A DNA stretch of 54,208 nucleotides, from contig CAMDXQ010000004.1 in NCBI GenBank assembly GCA_945878585.1, positions 1 through 54,208 on the forward strand, in the 5' to 3' direction. The stretch is from Akkermansia muciniphila. Its GTDB lineage: Bacteria > Verrucomicrobiota > Verrucomicrobiia > Methylacidiphilales > Verrucolacustridaceae. The position numbers and the translations under genes were made by a program. Below are positions 35,361 to 42,845 of this stretch, piece after piece; the stretch's first letter is position 1, and each line of letters starts with the position of its first letter. The notes beneath the pieces are model-generated. The model ran no database searches. It was given only the letters and a program-made list of their open reading frames with translations, and was not told the origin of the DNA.

Positions 35361-35395
35361 AAAAGGCTGAATTTTACCTTTCCCAGCCTTTTTTT
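35361..35395 (+). terminator. Strong hairpin with T-run between divergent mreB and LON genes
   Basis: AAAAGGCTG (35361-35369) and CAGCCTTTT (35384-35392) form a perfect nine-pair stem with a 14-base loop, and three more T follow on the + strand. On the - strand the stem ends in TTTT then GGAG. It lies 50 bases ahead of the mreB start, between two divergent genes, where a plain terminator has nothing to terminate unless a transcript begins inside mreB or inside the LON gene. It may be a leader attenuator of the mreB operon. Next to it, GTATGCATAC (35402-35411) is a perfect palindrome. Confidence 0.6.
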
Positions 35396-35414
35396 CCCAG
35401 TGTATGCATACTTC

Positions 35415-35999
35415 ATGAACTTGCCCGAGCAGGTTGGTGTCATGGTCCTCCCCCAAACGGTATTTTTTCCCCATCACCTTCTTCCCCTTCATATCTTCGA
35501 ACCCCGTTACCGCACGATGCTCCAGCAAGCGCTCGAAGGGTCTCGGATGTTCGCCGTCACCAGCCTGTCCCGCCCCTCTTCCCACTCACCGCACATCGGT
35601 GGCCTCGGTCTGATCCGTTCTTGCGTCCTGCAACCCGACGGAACTTCCAATCTCGTCCTTCAGGGCCTCGCTCGAGTTCGACTCGATCATCTTTTGCAAA
35701 CCTCCCCTTTTATCATCGCTTCCCCAGAACCCGTCGAAGATTCGGAACCCTCCACCCCTGGCGCAATCGCCACGCAAGAGGCTCTCGTCGCAAAAATCCT
35801 CGAAAGAATTGAAAACATCGAAAACCCGGCCGGCCCTTCTTTCGAGGATGTTAAAAAGTTCATCCGTCACCTTGAAAACCACCATGCGTTTGTCGACCTC
35901 ATCGGTGGCTGCTTCCTGCGGGATCCAAAAATCCGCCAAACCGTTTTACAAACTACTTCTCTCACCGAACGCCTTCGCCTCCTTCTTCACTCCCTTTAA
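35415..35999 (+). CDS. Stand-alone LON substrate-binding domain protein
   Basis: 194 residues from ATG at 35415 (GTG at 35400 would add five). The sequence [24 protein letters not shown] and the following GRxGLI-like and [10 protein letters not shown] segments are those of the N-terminal domain of Lon protease. ATPase and protease parts are absent. Such single-domain proteins are common; they may bind misfolded proteins, but no function is established. It is divergent from mreB and is probably a single-gene transcript. Confidence 0.86.
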   Translation: MNLPEQVGVMVLPQTVFFPHHLLPLHIFEPRYRTMLQQALEGSRMFAVTSLSRPSSHSPHIGGLGLIRSCVLQPDGTSNLVLQGLARVRLDHLLQTSPFIIASPEPVEDSEPSTPGAIATQEALVAKILERIENIENPAGPSFEDVKKFIRHLENHHAFVDLIGGCFLRDPKIRQTVLQTTSLTERLRLLLHSL

Positions 36000-36031
36000 T
36001 TTTTATTTTTCGGGAAAAACTAATTTGTTAT

Positions 36032-36059
36032 TTGACAACTTTCATTCGTATGTTACTTT
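36032..36059 (+). promoter_or_regulatory. Candidate promoter of the dehydroquinase gene
   Basis: A perfect -35 box TTGACA (36032-36037) is followed after 16 bases by TACTTT (36054-36059). The -10 box is only fair. Transcription would start near 36066, giving a leader of about 90 bases before the ATG at 36157. The -10 box sits in the loop of the inverted repeat 36040-36078. Confidence 0.5.
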
Positions 36060-36078
36060 TAGGACATGTCGAATGAAA
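36040..36078. promoter_or_regulatory. Inverted repeat overlapping the -10 region, possible operator
   Basis: TTTCATTCG (36040-36048) and CGAATGAAA (36070-36078) are perfectly complementary, and inside them ATGT (36050-36053) pairs with ACAT (36064-36067). The 39-base dyad brackets the -10 box and start site of the promoter above. No T-run follows, so it is not a terminator; an operator or an RNA hairpin at the very 5' end of the message fits better. Confidence 0.5.
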
Positions 36079-36156
36079 TCCTGACTATCAAAAAGTTGCA
36101 TATCTCTAAATCGATATTAATGCTCTCTTATACAAAGAATTAGGAAATTCTCTTAT

Positions 36157-36921
36157 ATGCCAATGACTCCAACTGCTTCGGATATCAGCACCACGGTTCG
36201 CCCCCCCGCAAAAAAAACAATTTCCTGGAAAAATGCCCCCCTCACTGTGGGGACCATTTCTACAGGTCCCGGCCTAGCCCATCTCATCGAAGCTCCAGAG
36301 GGGATCGATCTGGTCGAAGTACGCCTTGATCTACTTCTCTCCAAAGGCGTCTCCCCAGACAAAATTCAGGAAGCCATGGCCCAAAGATCTATTCCCGCCT
36401 TGCTCACTTTGCGGACACGGGAAGAAGGAGGGGCTTTTAATTGGCGCTCCCGCCAAAGGGTTCTTTTCTTTCTGAAATTCATACCCTTCGCCGATGTCGT
36501 CGATCTTGAGCTCACAAACATTCCCCGCTTAGCCCGTGTTTTGCGGATGGTTCGCCGAACGAAAAGGGACCTCATCGTCTCTTCCCACTCGTTGAAAAGA
36601 AAGCTTACTCCTCTTCGCCTTCGCCGCCTTCTTTCTCAATTCCGAAAAACCCGAGCCAGCCTTTATAAAATTGTCGGCTTGGCCCGGAGCCGTCGGGATC
36701 TCCGTGCACTCGCTGAACCCCTCATCCACCAATCCCATATGCGACTCGCCATCATGGCTTCCGGTCCTTTGGCCACTGCCTCACGACTCTCCCTGCCAGG
36801 CCTGGGTTCCCGCCTTCTCTACGTCCATCTAGACGAACCCGCAGCCCCAGGTCAGCCTGGACACAAAACGTCCTTCACCTTCCCCGAAATGAAATCCAGC
36901 TTTTCCCCAAAAGGGGTTTAG
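36157..36921 (+). CDS. aroD: Type I 3-dehydroquinate dehydratase (AroD-like)
   Basis: Third step of the shikimate pathway, Schiff-base mechanism. 254 residues in a TIM barrel. The catalytic residues are E54 in EVRLD, H144 in SSHSL and K171 in YKIVGL; the His-Lys distance of 27 is the same as in Salmonella AroD (H143, K170). The substrate-binding SR (ATASRL) is kept, but the serine of the SAPGQ loop is alanine here (AAPGQPG). The N-terminal 25 residues are extra and low in complexity, and the protein is unusually rich in arginine. No other aro genes are near, so it is a scattered pathway gene. Confidence 0.88.
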   Translation: MPMTPTASDISTTVRPPAKKTISWKNAPLTVGTISTGPGLAHLIEAPEGIDLVEVRLDLLLSKGVSPDKIQEAMAQRSIPALLTLRTREEGGAFNWRSRQRVLFFLKFIPFADVVDLELTNIPRLARVLRMVRRTKRDLIVSSHSLKRKLTPLRLRRLLSQFRKTRASLYKIVGLARSRRDLRALAEPLIHQSHMRLAIMASGPLATASRLSLPGLGSRLLYVHLDEPAAPGQPGHKTSFTFPEMKSSFSPKGV

Positions 36922-36926
36922 CTCTT

Positions 36927-37715
36927 CTAGCTCACACTGCGCTTCGGGCGAAGCGCGCCTGGGACAGAGTTCTCGACCTTCCCGACACTGCTCGAAACAA
37001 CCGGAAATCCGCCTGGTGCAGGACCGCCACGACCGATAAATCCCACGACCAGTCCATGCAGCCCCAGCAAAACATAAATGACCGCCGCACCACCCGTGCC
37101 ACGCTGTGCTTTCCTTAGCCTCAACGCCATCGCCTCTTTTTCTTTTCCCTTTTCCTCTTCCCAAACCTTCATCCGCCGCTCCAACTCCCCCGCCAACTGG
37201 ACACGCTCCACCCGCCACTCCTCCATCTGCCGTAACCTCTCCTGCTTCTTGGCCTCAAACTCCCGACGACGAACATCACTTGCACCCTCCGGCAACTCTC
37301 CAACCTGTGCCGATTCCCGATCCAACTGGGCCATCTTGCTCTCCACATCCTTCAATCGATCCCGCACCGACCAGCTCGCCTCCCCCGGAACCTCTTCAGA
37401 ACCTTTCCCGGGAAATTCCACCCCCAAGGGAACCGCCGCCAAACCATAAACTCCAGCCGCCACCAAAAAACCCAAGTTTAAAAACTGAAAGCCCGCCACG
37501 CGGGCAACACTCTTTCGAGCCGGCAAGGGTCCACGGAGAAAAAAAAGCCCTAAAAGAAACAGGGGAGCCAACTGAACCATCGCTTCTCGGTTGTCCAGCA
37601 ACTGCTCTTTGGCCGCCAAAATTCCTCCCGCCTCCCCCAGACGCCACAGGGCTAAGACCAACAACCCAAGCCCCGCCGTACGAAAAAGAAATCCTCGGTC
37701 TCCCCCGTCGTTCAT
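36927..37715 (-). CDS. Membrane protein with coiled coil, function unknown
   Basis: 262 residues. Three hydrophobic helices (about 10-30, 47-63, 73-97) are followed by a charged coiled-coil segment of about 90 residues (125-215: DRLKDVESKMAQLDRESAQVG, RRREFEAKKQERLRQMEEW) and a fourth helix (GTGGAAVIYVLLGLHGLVVGF), then a Pro/Gly tail. I recognise no family with confidence. It lies 58 bases downstream of recA on the same strand, so it is probably part of the cinA-recA transcript. Its 3' end contains the perfect hairpin GCGCTTC-gggc-GAAGCGC (36956-36939 on this strand). Confidence 0.72.
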   Translation of the reverse strand: MNDGGDRGFLFRTAGLGLLVLALWRLGEAGGILAAKEQLLDNREAMVQLAPLFLLGLFFLRGPLPARKSVARVAGFQFLNLGFLVAAGVYGLAAVPLGVEFPGKGSEEVPGEASWSVRDRLKDVESKMAQLDRESAQVGELPEGASDVRRREFEAKKQERLRQMEEWRVERVQLAGELERRMKVWEEEKGKEKEAMALRLRKAQRGTGGAAVIYVLLGLHGLVVGFIGRGGPAPGGFPVVSSSVGKVENSVPGALRPKRSVS

Positions 37716-37773
37716 GTCGCTACCTTGGCATCCTCCCGAACCTCTTCGAACAAAAAATCACCTCCCCCACAAC

Positions 37774-38907
37774 TTACTTTTCCTTCCCTCCCACCACCAC
37801 CATCGGCTCTTTTCCTTTTTCTCCATCCTTCTTTTCAGTCTCTTTCCCCTCCCCTGCCAACTTGGCTTTCAACGCTTTCTCGACCCTTGCGTACAAGGCA
37901 GGATCCTTTCGCAACTCCTCCTTCGCCGCATCCCTTCCCTGAGCCAACTGTTTGCCCTCAAAGGCAATCCAAGCCCCCTTCTTCTCCACTGCGTTGTGCT
38001 CAATCGCCGCATCAATCAGCGATCCCGTCCGCGAAATTCCCTCATTATACATGATGTCGAACTCCGCCTCGGCAAACGGGGGTGCCACCTTGTTTTTCAC
38101 AATTTTCACTCTCGTCCGATTCCCTACCACTGTTCCATCCGGCAATTTTATCGCCGTGACCCGGCGAATATCCACCCGGACACTCGAGTAAAATTTCAGC
38201 GCCCGCCCTCCGGGTGTGGTTTCAGGACTGCCAAACATCACTCCGATCTTCTCACGGATCTGATTTGTAAAAATGGCCACCGTCCGGGCCCGACTGATCA
38301 GTGCTGTCAGCTTTCGCATCGCCGCACTCATCAAGCGCGCTTGAGCTCCCACCGTCACATCCCCAATCTGTCCCTCCAACTCATGCTTGGTGACCAGAGC
38401 CGCCACGCTGTCCAACACCACCACATCCAGCGCATTCGACCGAATCAGAGTCTCTGCAATGTTCAACGCCTCCTCACCTGAGTCAGGTTGCGAGACCAGC
38501 AACTCATCCATATTCACACCCAGCTTCCTGGCATAAGCCGGGTCCAACGCATGCTCCACGTCGATGAACGCTGCCGTCCCGCCCTGCTTCTGCGCATTCG
38601 CAATCGCCGTCAACGTCAGGGTTGTTTTTCCGGAAGATTCCGGCCCAAAAATCTCAATGATTCGTCCCCGAGGAAATCCGCCCGCCCCCAGAGCCTGATC
38701 GATCGCAAAGCAGCCCGTTGGGACCACGTCGATCTTCAGCTTCGCCGCCGCATCGCCCAAACGCATGATCGCGTTCTCCCCATACGTTTTTACGATCGAC
38801 TGCAGAGCGAGATCCAAATTCCGCCGCTCCGAGGCTTTCGCACTATCCTTGTGGGCCTGAGTTTCGTTTCGTTCGTTTTTGTCGGTTGCTGATGTTTTGA
38901 TCGCCAT
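37774..38907 (-). CDS. recA: Recombinase RecA
   Basis: 377 residues. Walker A is GPESSGKT at 88-95; [11 protein letters not shown] is Walker B; loops L1 ([20 protein letters not shown]) and L2 ([21 protein letters not shown]) bind DNA. An extended hydrophilic N-terminus of about 25 residues precedes the conserved [13 protein letters not shown]. The C-terminus is Lys/Glu-rich, more basic than the acidic E. coli tail. RecA drives recombination and induces LexA cleavage. cinA ends six bases ahead, the same order as in streptococci, which couples both genes. No lexA or recX gene is nearby. Confidence 0.98.
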   Translation of the reverse strand: MAIKTSATDKNERNETQAHKDSAKASERRNLDLALQSIVKTYGENAIMRLGDAAAKLKIDVVPTGCFAIDQALGAGGFPRGRIIEIFGPESSGKTTLTLTAIANAQKQGGTAAFIDVEHALDPAYARKLGVNMDELLVSQPDSGEEALNIAETLIRSNALDVVVLDSVAALVTKHELEGQIGDVTVGAQARLMSAAMRKLTALISRARTVAIFTNQIREKIGVMFGSPETTPGGRALKFYSSVRVDIRRVTAIKLPDGTVVGNRTRVKIVKNKVAPPFAEAEFDIMYNEGISRTGSLIDAAIEHNAVEKKGAWIAFEGKQLAQGRDAAKEELRKDPALYARVEKALKAKLAGEGKETEKKDGEKGKEPMVVVGGKEK

Positions 38908-38913
38908 AATAGA

Positions 38914-40158
38914 TTAAACCTCCGTTTTATGAAAAGGGTTCGCTAAAAGTTTTACTCTAAGCAGATTCAGGGCGGCCTGGGAAGCCATCGCCTTAAAAGT
39001 CTTCCTCTCCGGAACCAACTTCTTCTCAATAGTTTCTACCCCACCCGCACCTGCAATTCCCAAATACACCAACCCTACCGGCTTGCCCGGACTTCCCCCC
39101 CCGGGTCCTGCGATTCCCGTCACCGCCACCGCCCAGTCCGCCCCCGCCTTGCGCCTCGCTCCCTCTGCCATCTCCCCCGCCACCGCCCCACTCACCGCCC
39201 CATATTTCGCCAAACTCTCCTCCTTCACCCCCAACTCCCGAACCTTCGCCTCATTCCCGTAAGTCACCCACCCCCCCAAGAAAATCTCTGAAGACCCCGG
39301 CACATCGGTGATCCGACTCGCCACCAACCCCCCGGTGCAGGACTCTGCCGTCGCCAGCCTCATCTTCGCCGCCCGAGCCAATCCCACCACCACCTCCTCC
39401 ATCGTTTCCACCCCCTCCCCATACACCGCTACCCCCAACAACTCCCTCAACTTCTCCACGCCGGCCTGTAAAATCTTGGCCCCCGCCCCGCGTAACCTCA
39501 CATCCACCTCCCCGGGCCTCGCACAATAGCCGATCTCCCCCACTCCCAACTCCCGTAAAGCCGCTTCGCACTTCTCTTGTACCGCCGACTCCCCAATTCC
39601 CGCGACCCTTACAACCCGCGTCCCTTCCCCCGGCTTCGCTCGACCCCGCAACTTCGGCTCCACCCACTCCTCAAACATTGGTCCCAACTCCCTCGGCGGA
39701 CCCGGCAACACCACTAACATCTTTCCCTTCTCTCCTTCCTCCCAAAAAAGCCCCGGTGCCGTCCCTCTCTCGTTCGGCAAAATTTCCATCCCCTCCGGCA
39801 CCATCGCCTGCACTCGCACCATCTCCGGCGCCTTCAGGCCGCGCCCCGCAAAATATCCCAGAATCTTTTCCAGAATCTCAGGATGAAATTTCATCTTTCG
39901 ATTCAAAAATGCAGCCACAGCCTCCCGGGTCACGTCATCCGAGGTCGGACCCAACCCCCCCGTCACAATGACTAACTCACTCCTCTCCCACGCCTCCTTC
40001 ACCACATCCGTAATTTGCTCCTTCCCATCTGGAATCGACGTCTGCCTCGCCAATCCCAACCCCATCTTCTCCAGTCGACCCGATAAATAGCCCGGATGAG
40101 AATTGAGAACCTGCCCCAAAAGCAACTCCGACCCGGTTGTGATCAGCTCAATCTTCAC
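38914..40158 (-). CDS. cinA: CinA-family NMN amidohydrolase-like protein
   Basis: 414 residues from GTG at 40158, which gives MKIELITTGSELLLGQVLNS, the family start; AGGCGGG stands just ahead. ATG at 40170 and longer frames up to 40287 are possible. The N-terminal part is the MoeA/MogA-like nucleotide-binding domain (IVTGGLGPTSDDVTREAVA), the C-terminal part is the CinA/PncC deamidase with ESCTGGLVASRITDVPGSS and TGIAGPGGGSPGKPVGLVY. Family members recycle NMN or hydrolyse ADP-ribose and are co-induced with recA in competent streptococci. It is the first gene of the cinA-recA unit. Confidence 0.93.
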   Translation of the reverse strand: MKIELITTGSELLLGQVLNSHPGYLSGRLEKMGLGLARQTSIPDGKEQITDVVKEAWERSELVIVTGGLGPTSDDVTREAVAAFLNRKMKFHPEILEKILGYFAGRGLKAPEMVRVQAMVPEGMEILPNERGTAPGLFWEEGEKGKMLVVLPGPPRELGPMFEEWVEPKLRGRAKPGEGTRVVRVAGIGESAVQEKCEAALRELGVGEIGYCARPGEVDVRLRGAGAKILQAGVEKLRELLGVAVYGEGVETMEEVVVGLARAAKMRLATAESCTGGLVASRITDVPGSSEIFLGGWVTYGNEAKVRELGVKEESLAKYGAVSGAVAGEMAEGARRKAGADWAVAVTGIAGPGGGSPGKPVGLVYLGIAGAGGVETIEKKLVPERKTFKAMASQAALNLLRVKLLANPFHKTEV

Positions 40159-40271
40159 CCCGCCTAGCATACCCGCTTTTCCCATCTGCCAAGCCCGACC
40201 TCTCCGCCTTCCCCCTGCGTCCCGGAGATTCACCTGATGTCCTTTTTGCTTTGTCATGCGAATACCTTCAC

Positions 40272-40297
40272 ATGTCGTAAAGGACATTGGCTGTCCT
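40272..40297. promoter_or_regulatory. Two overlapping dyads ahead of cinA-recA, candidate operator
   Basis: ATGTC-N6-GACAT (40272-40287) and AGGACA-N5-TGTCCT (40281-40297) share their central half-site, so three half-sites stand ten bases apart, one helical turn. The arms of a longer repeat, ATGTCCTTT (around 40233-40241) and AAAGGACAT (40279-40287), use the same half-site, and ATGTCCTTT recurs around 40340-40348. The site lies about 120 bases ahead of cinA and 100 ahead of the divergent methyltransferase gene. A damage-response repressor is an obvious candidate binder, but the LexA box of this lineage is not known to me. Confidence 0.45.
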
Positions 40298-40395
40298 AGG
40301 GTTAATAATTTTTCTTCATTCTCTAACTCCAGTTTTTCCCATGTCCTTTCCTAGGGGAAGCTTGAGTTCTCCCGCTCTCAAACCGATGCTCTTCT

Positions 40396-41934
40396 ATGGC
40401 CAAGAAGTCCTCCCAATTCACCCAAGACCTTTACCGGGAGCTCCGCGCTGTACCCTGGCTGCGTCTTTGGCAGGAAGAGGTTCCCCGATTCAATCTCGCA
40501 TCCCCCGAAGAAAAACTTCGCCGCGTCGCGCTCATCCGAGCCATTGGTGCTGGCTTCTCTTTGGCCGAGCAACCTTCCCTCAAGGAGCCCGTTCGTCAAT
40601 GGCTCCTCTCCCTCCTTTCCGACCCAGCCGAAAAAGTCCGTCGCTACGCCATGACCGCCCTTCCGAAAATCGGCGCCGGCCGTACAGAGGAGCGCCAGCT
40701 CCTCGCCCTACTTTCAAAAACTTCCGCCGACCGTGAAAAAAAGTTCCTCGGTAAAGCCCTCGAGAAAATCGGTGGCTCGGCCACCCTTGATCTGATTCGC
40801 AACCAAGGCACCTCCCTCCCCATCCTCAATGAACAGAGGGCCAAAGCCAACCTAGCCCGGCAACAAAAACCCACCTCGATCCGACTTTCCACTCCCTTTT
40901 CCGATCTTTCTCAACTTCGCGTCCATCTCCGATGCCGCACCGGACTCGAACCCATCCTTTCCGACGAAATCAAAGAGCGCGGAACGAAATTCCGCATTGT
41001 GGAGATTCGGCCCGGCCTTCTCACCCTTGCTCCCACGGCTCCCTTTCGCCTGGACGATCTCTACTCTCTCCGCTGCTTTTCCACCGCCTCCTTCCTCCTC
41101 GGGACCCTCCCCAAATCCTCCTCCGTAGTAGAACCCCTTGCCACTCTCATCGCCTCTCCCCTCAGTCGCTCCCTTTTTCAAGCCTTCACCGACGGCCCAA
41201 TCCGCTATCGCCTCGAATTTGTCGCCAAAGGCCACCAACGTGGAGCCGTCCACAAAATCGCCCAACGCGCCTATGCCCTCTGTCCGGATCTTCTCAACGA
41301 TTCTCGCGAAGCCCCCTGGGCCGTCGAGGTCCACCCCAGTTCCCTAGGCGACTTTGTTGAACTTCGCCCCCGCCTCTCCCCCGATCCGCGCTTTCCCTAC
41401 CGCCAACAGGACGTGCCCGCTGCCTCCCATCCTCCCCTCGCTGCTGCCATGGCCCGACTCGCCGGCCCCTTCCCCGAGGAAGTCGCGTGGGATCCTTTCT
41501 GCGGCTCTGCACTCGAACTTATCGAACGCGTCCGCTTAACCGGAGTCCGCAGGATTTTGGGGACCGACCTGTCCCCCGATGCCATCCAAGCCGCACGAGC
41601 AAACTGGCAAGCCGCCCAATTCCCCGGCGTTTCCGCCGATTTCGTTCTTCGCGACTTTCGCCAGTTCGAAAAAATTCCGGGCTATGGCCCCGGCAGCATT
41701 TCTCTGCTCATCACAAACCCACCTCTCGGCAAACGCGTCCCTATCCCTAACCTCCGTGGGCTTTTCGAGGAACTTTTCACTGTCGCGACCCTTGCCCTTC
41801 GACCCGGCGGCAGGATGGTCTGGATCAACCCCCTCAAAATCAAACCTCCTGCCTCCTCTCTTCGGCTCGAATTTCAGCAGACGGTCGACCTCGGCGGCTT
41901 CAGTTGCCGACTCGAACTCCTCCGCAAACGCTAG
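40396..41934 (+). CDS. HEAT-repeat/THUMP/methyltransferase fusion, probable tRNA or rRNA guanine methyltransferase
   Basis: 512 residues in three parts. Residues 1-145 are helical repeats of HEAT type (LLSDPAEKVRRYAMTALPKIG). About 175-265 resembles a THUMP RNA-binding domain (LRCRTGLEPILSDEIKERG). The C-terminal half is a Rossmann methyltransferase with DPFCGSALELIE from 366 and a catalytic-type NPPL at 441-444, where Trm14/RlmL/TrmN enzymes read NPPY or NPPF. That motif class methylates the exocyclic amine of guanine in RNA. The HEAT extension and the Y-to-L change are unusual. TrhO, another tRNA enzyme, follows after 58 bases on the same strand. Confidence 0.78.
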   Translation: MAKKSSQFTQDLYRELRAVPWLRLWQEEVPRFNLASPEEKLRRVALIRAIGAGFSLAEQPSLKEPVRQWLLSLLSDPAEKVRRYAMTALPKIGAGRTEERQLLALLSKTSADREKKFLGKALEKIGGSATLDLIRNQGTSLPILNEQRAKANLARQQKPTSIRLSTPFSDLSQLRVHLRCRTGLEPILSDEIKERGTKFRIVEIRPGLLTLAPTAPFRLDDLYSLRCFSTASFLLGTLPKSSSVVEPLATLIASPLSRSLFQAFTDGPIRYRLEFVAKGHQRGAVHKIAQRAYALCPDLLNDSREAPWAVEVHPSSLGDFVELRPRLSPDPRFPYRQQDVPAASHPPLAAAMARLAGPFPEEVAWDPFCGSALELIERVRLTGVRRILGTDLSPDAIQAARANWQAAQFPGVSADFVLRDFRQFEKIPGYGPGSISLLITNPPLGKRVPIPNLRGLFEELFTVATLALRPGGRMVWINPLKIKPPASSLRLEFQQTVDLGGFSCRLELLRKR

Positions 41935-41992
41935 CCCACCCTTGCCACCCTCTTTCCCTTCCTGCGAAGATTTACGCGTGGATCGGAAAGTC

Positions 41993-42841
41993 ATGAATCT
42001 CTCCTGCTACCAGTTTACCCCTCTCGATCGCTTGGAGGAGTGGAAATCCCTTCTCAAAACAAAGTGCCTCGAACATGGAATCAAAGGCACCATCCTCCTC
42101 GCCACCGAGGGAATCAATTTTTTCCTATCTGGGACCGCCTCCCAACTCGATCCCATTCTACAAATTATCCGCTCCATCCCCGGGTTGGCCGCCATTCGAC
42201 CCAAAGAAAGCCCTGGCTCAGATCAACCCTTTCAACGAATGCTCGTCAAAATTAAGAAGGAGATCGTCAGCTTTGGGGTGGAAGGAGTCGACCCCGCCCG
42301 CCATCCCGCTCCCAAAATCTCCCCCCAAGAACTTAAGCAGTGGCTCGACGAAAAACGCCCCGTCACTCTGCTCGACGTCCGCAACGAATATGAGGTCCGC
42401 TTGGGCACCTTTCACGGCGCCCTGGACCCCCACATCCACAACTTCCGCGATTTCCCTCAAGCGGTTGAAAAACTTGACCCCGCACTCAAATCCCATCCCC
42501 TCGTCATGTTCTGCACCGGTGGAATTCGCTGCGAAAAAGCAGGCCCTTTCATGGAAATGCAGGGCTTTCAAAACATCCGTCAACTGGACGGCGGTATTTT
42601 AAAATATTTCGAACTCGTCGGAGGAGACCACTATCAGGGTGAATGCTTTGTTTTTGATGAACGCGTCGGGGTCGATTCCCAGCTCAGGGAAACCGACTCG
42701 GTCCTTTGCTACAACTGCCAGATGCCCCTCCTCGCCTCCGACCTCAAGCACCCGCACTACGTTTTTGAAAAATCGTGCCACCACTGCTTCCACGGAAAAC
42801 CTAAAGGCCGTGGCAATACGGCCAAAAAGACAAAATCGTAA
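41993..42841 (+). CDS. trhO: tRNA uridine-34 hydroxylase TrhO (rhodanese family)
   Basis: Makes 5-hydroxyuridine at the wobble position with oxygen. ATG at 41993 gives 282 residues; GTG at 41978 would add five. The N-terminal acylphosphatase-like part (GIKGTILLATEGINFFLSG, then MLVKIKKEIVSFG) and the rhodanese part with C174 in MFCTGGIRCEKA match YceA/TrhO. The C-terminus has two Cys pairs (CYNC, CHHC), a probable zinc site as in the family. The open frame runs about 400 bases further upstream inside the preceding gene and should be ignored. It is convergent with the FAD oxidoreductase four bases away. Confidence 0.92.
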   Translation: MNLSCYQFTPLDRLEEWKSLLKTKCLEHGIKGTILLATEGINFFLSGTASQLDPILQIIRSIPGLAAIRPKESPGSDQPFQRMLVKIKKEIVSFGVEGVDPARHPAPKISPQELKQWLDEKRPVTLLDVRNEYEVRLGTFHGALDPHIHNFRDFPQAVEKLDPALKSHPLVMFCTGGIRCEKAGPFMEMQGFQNIRQLDGGILKYFELVGGDHYQGECFVFDERVGVDSQLRETDSVLCYNCQMPLLASDLKHPHYVFEKSCHHCFHGKPKGRGNTAKKTKS

Positions 42842-42845
42842 CTCC

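Larger units (their letters stand above)
36000..36156. other. AT-rich intergenic region with promoter and dyad
   Basis: These 157 bases are far richer in A and T than the rest of the window and hold no gene. They contain the promoter and inverted repeat listed separately and a second AT-rich stretch (aaatcgatattaat, 36108-36121) just before the dehydroquinase gene. Confidence 0.6.

Noticed and set aside
36905-36919. CCCC-AAAA-GGGG-TTT as terminator of the dehydroquinase gene
   Set aside because: It lies inside the coding end of the gene and has only four pairs and three T; a role is possible but weak.
41579-41992. Upstream extension of the trhO frame inside the methyltransferase gene
   Set aside because: The first 138 codons overlap a conserved methyltransferase core and are Ser/Pro/Arg rich; TrhO homology begins at the ATG at 41993.
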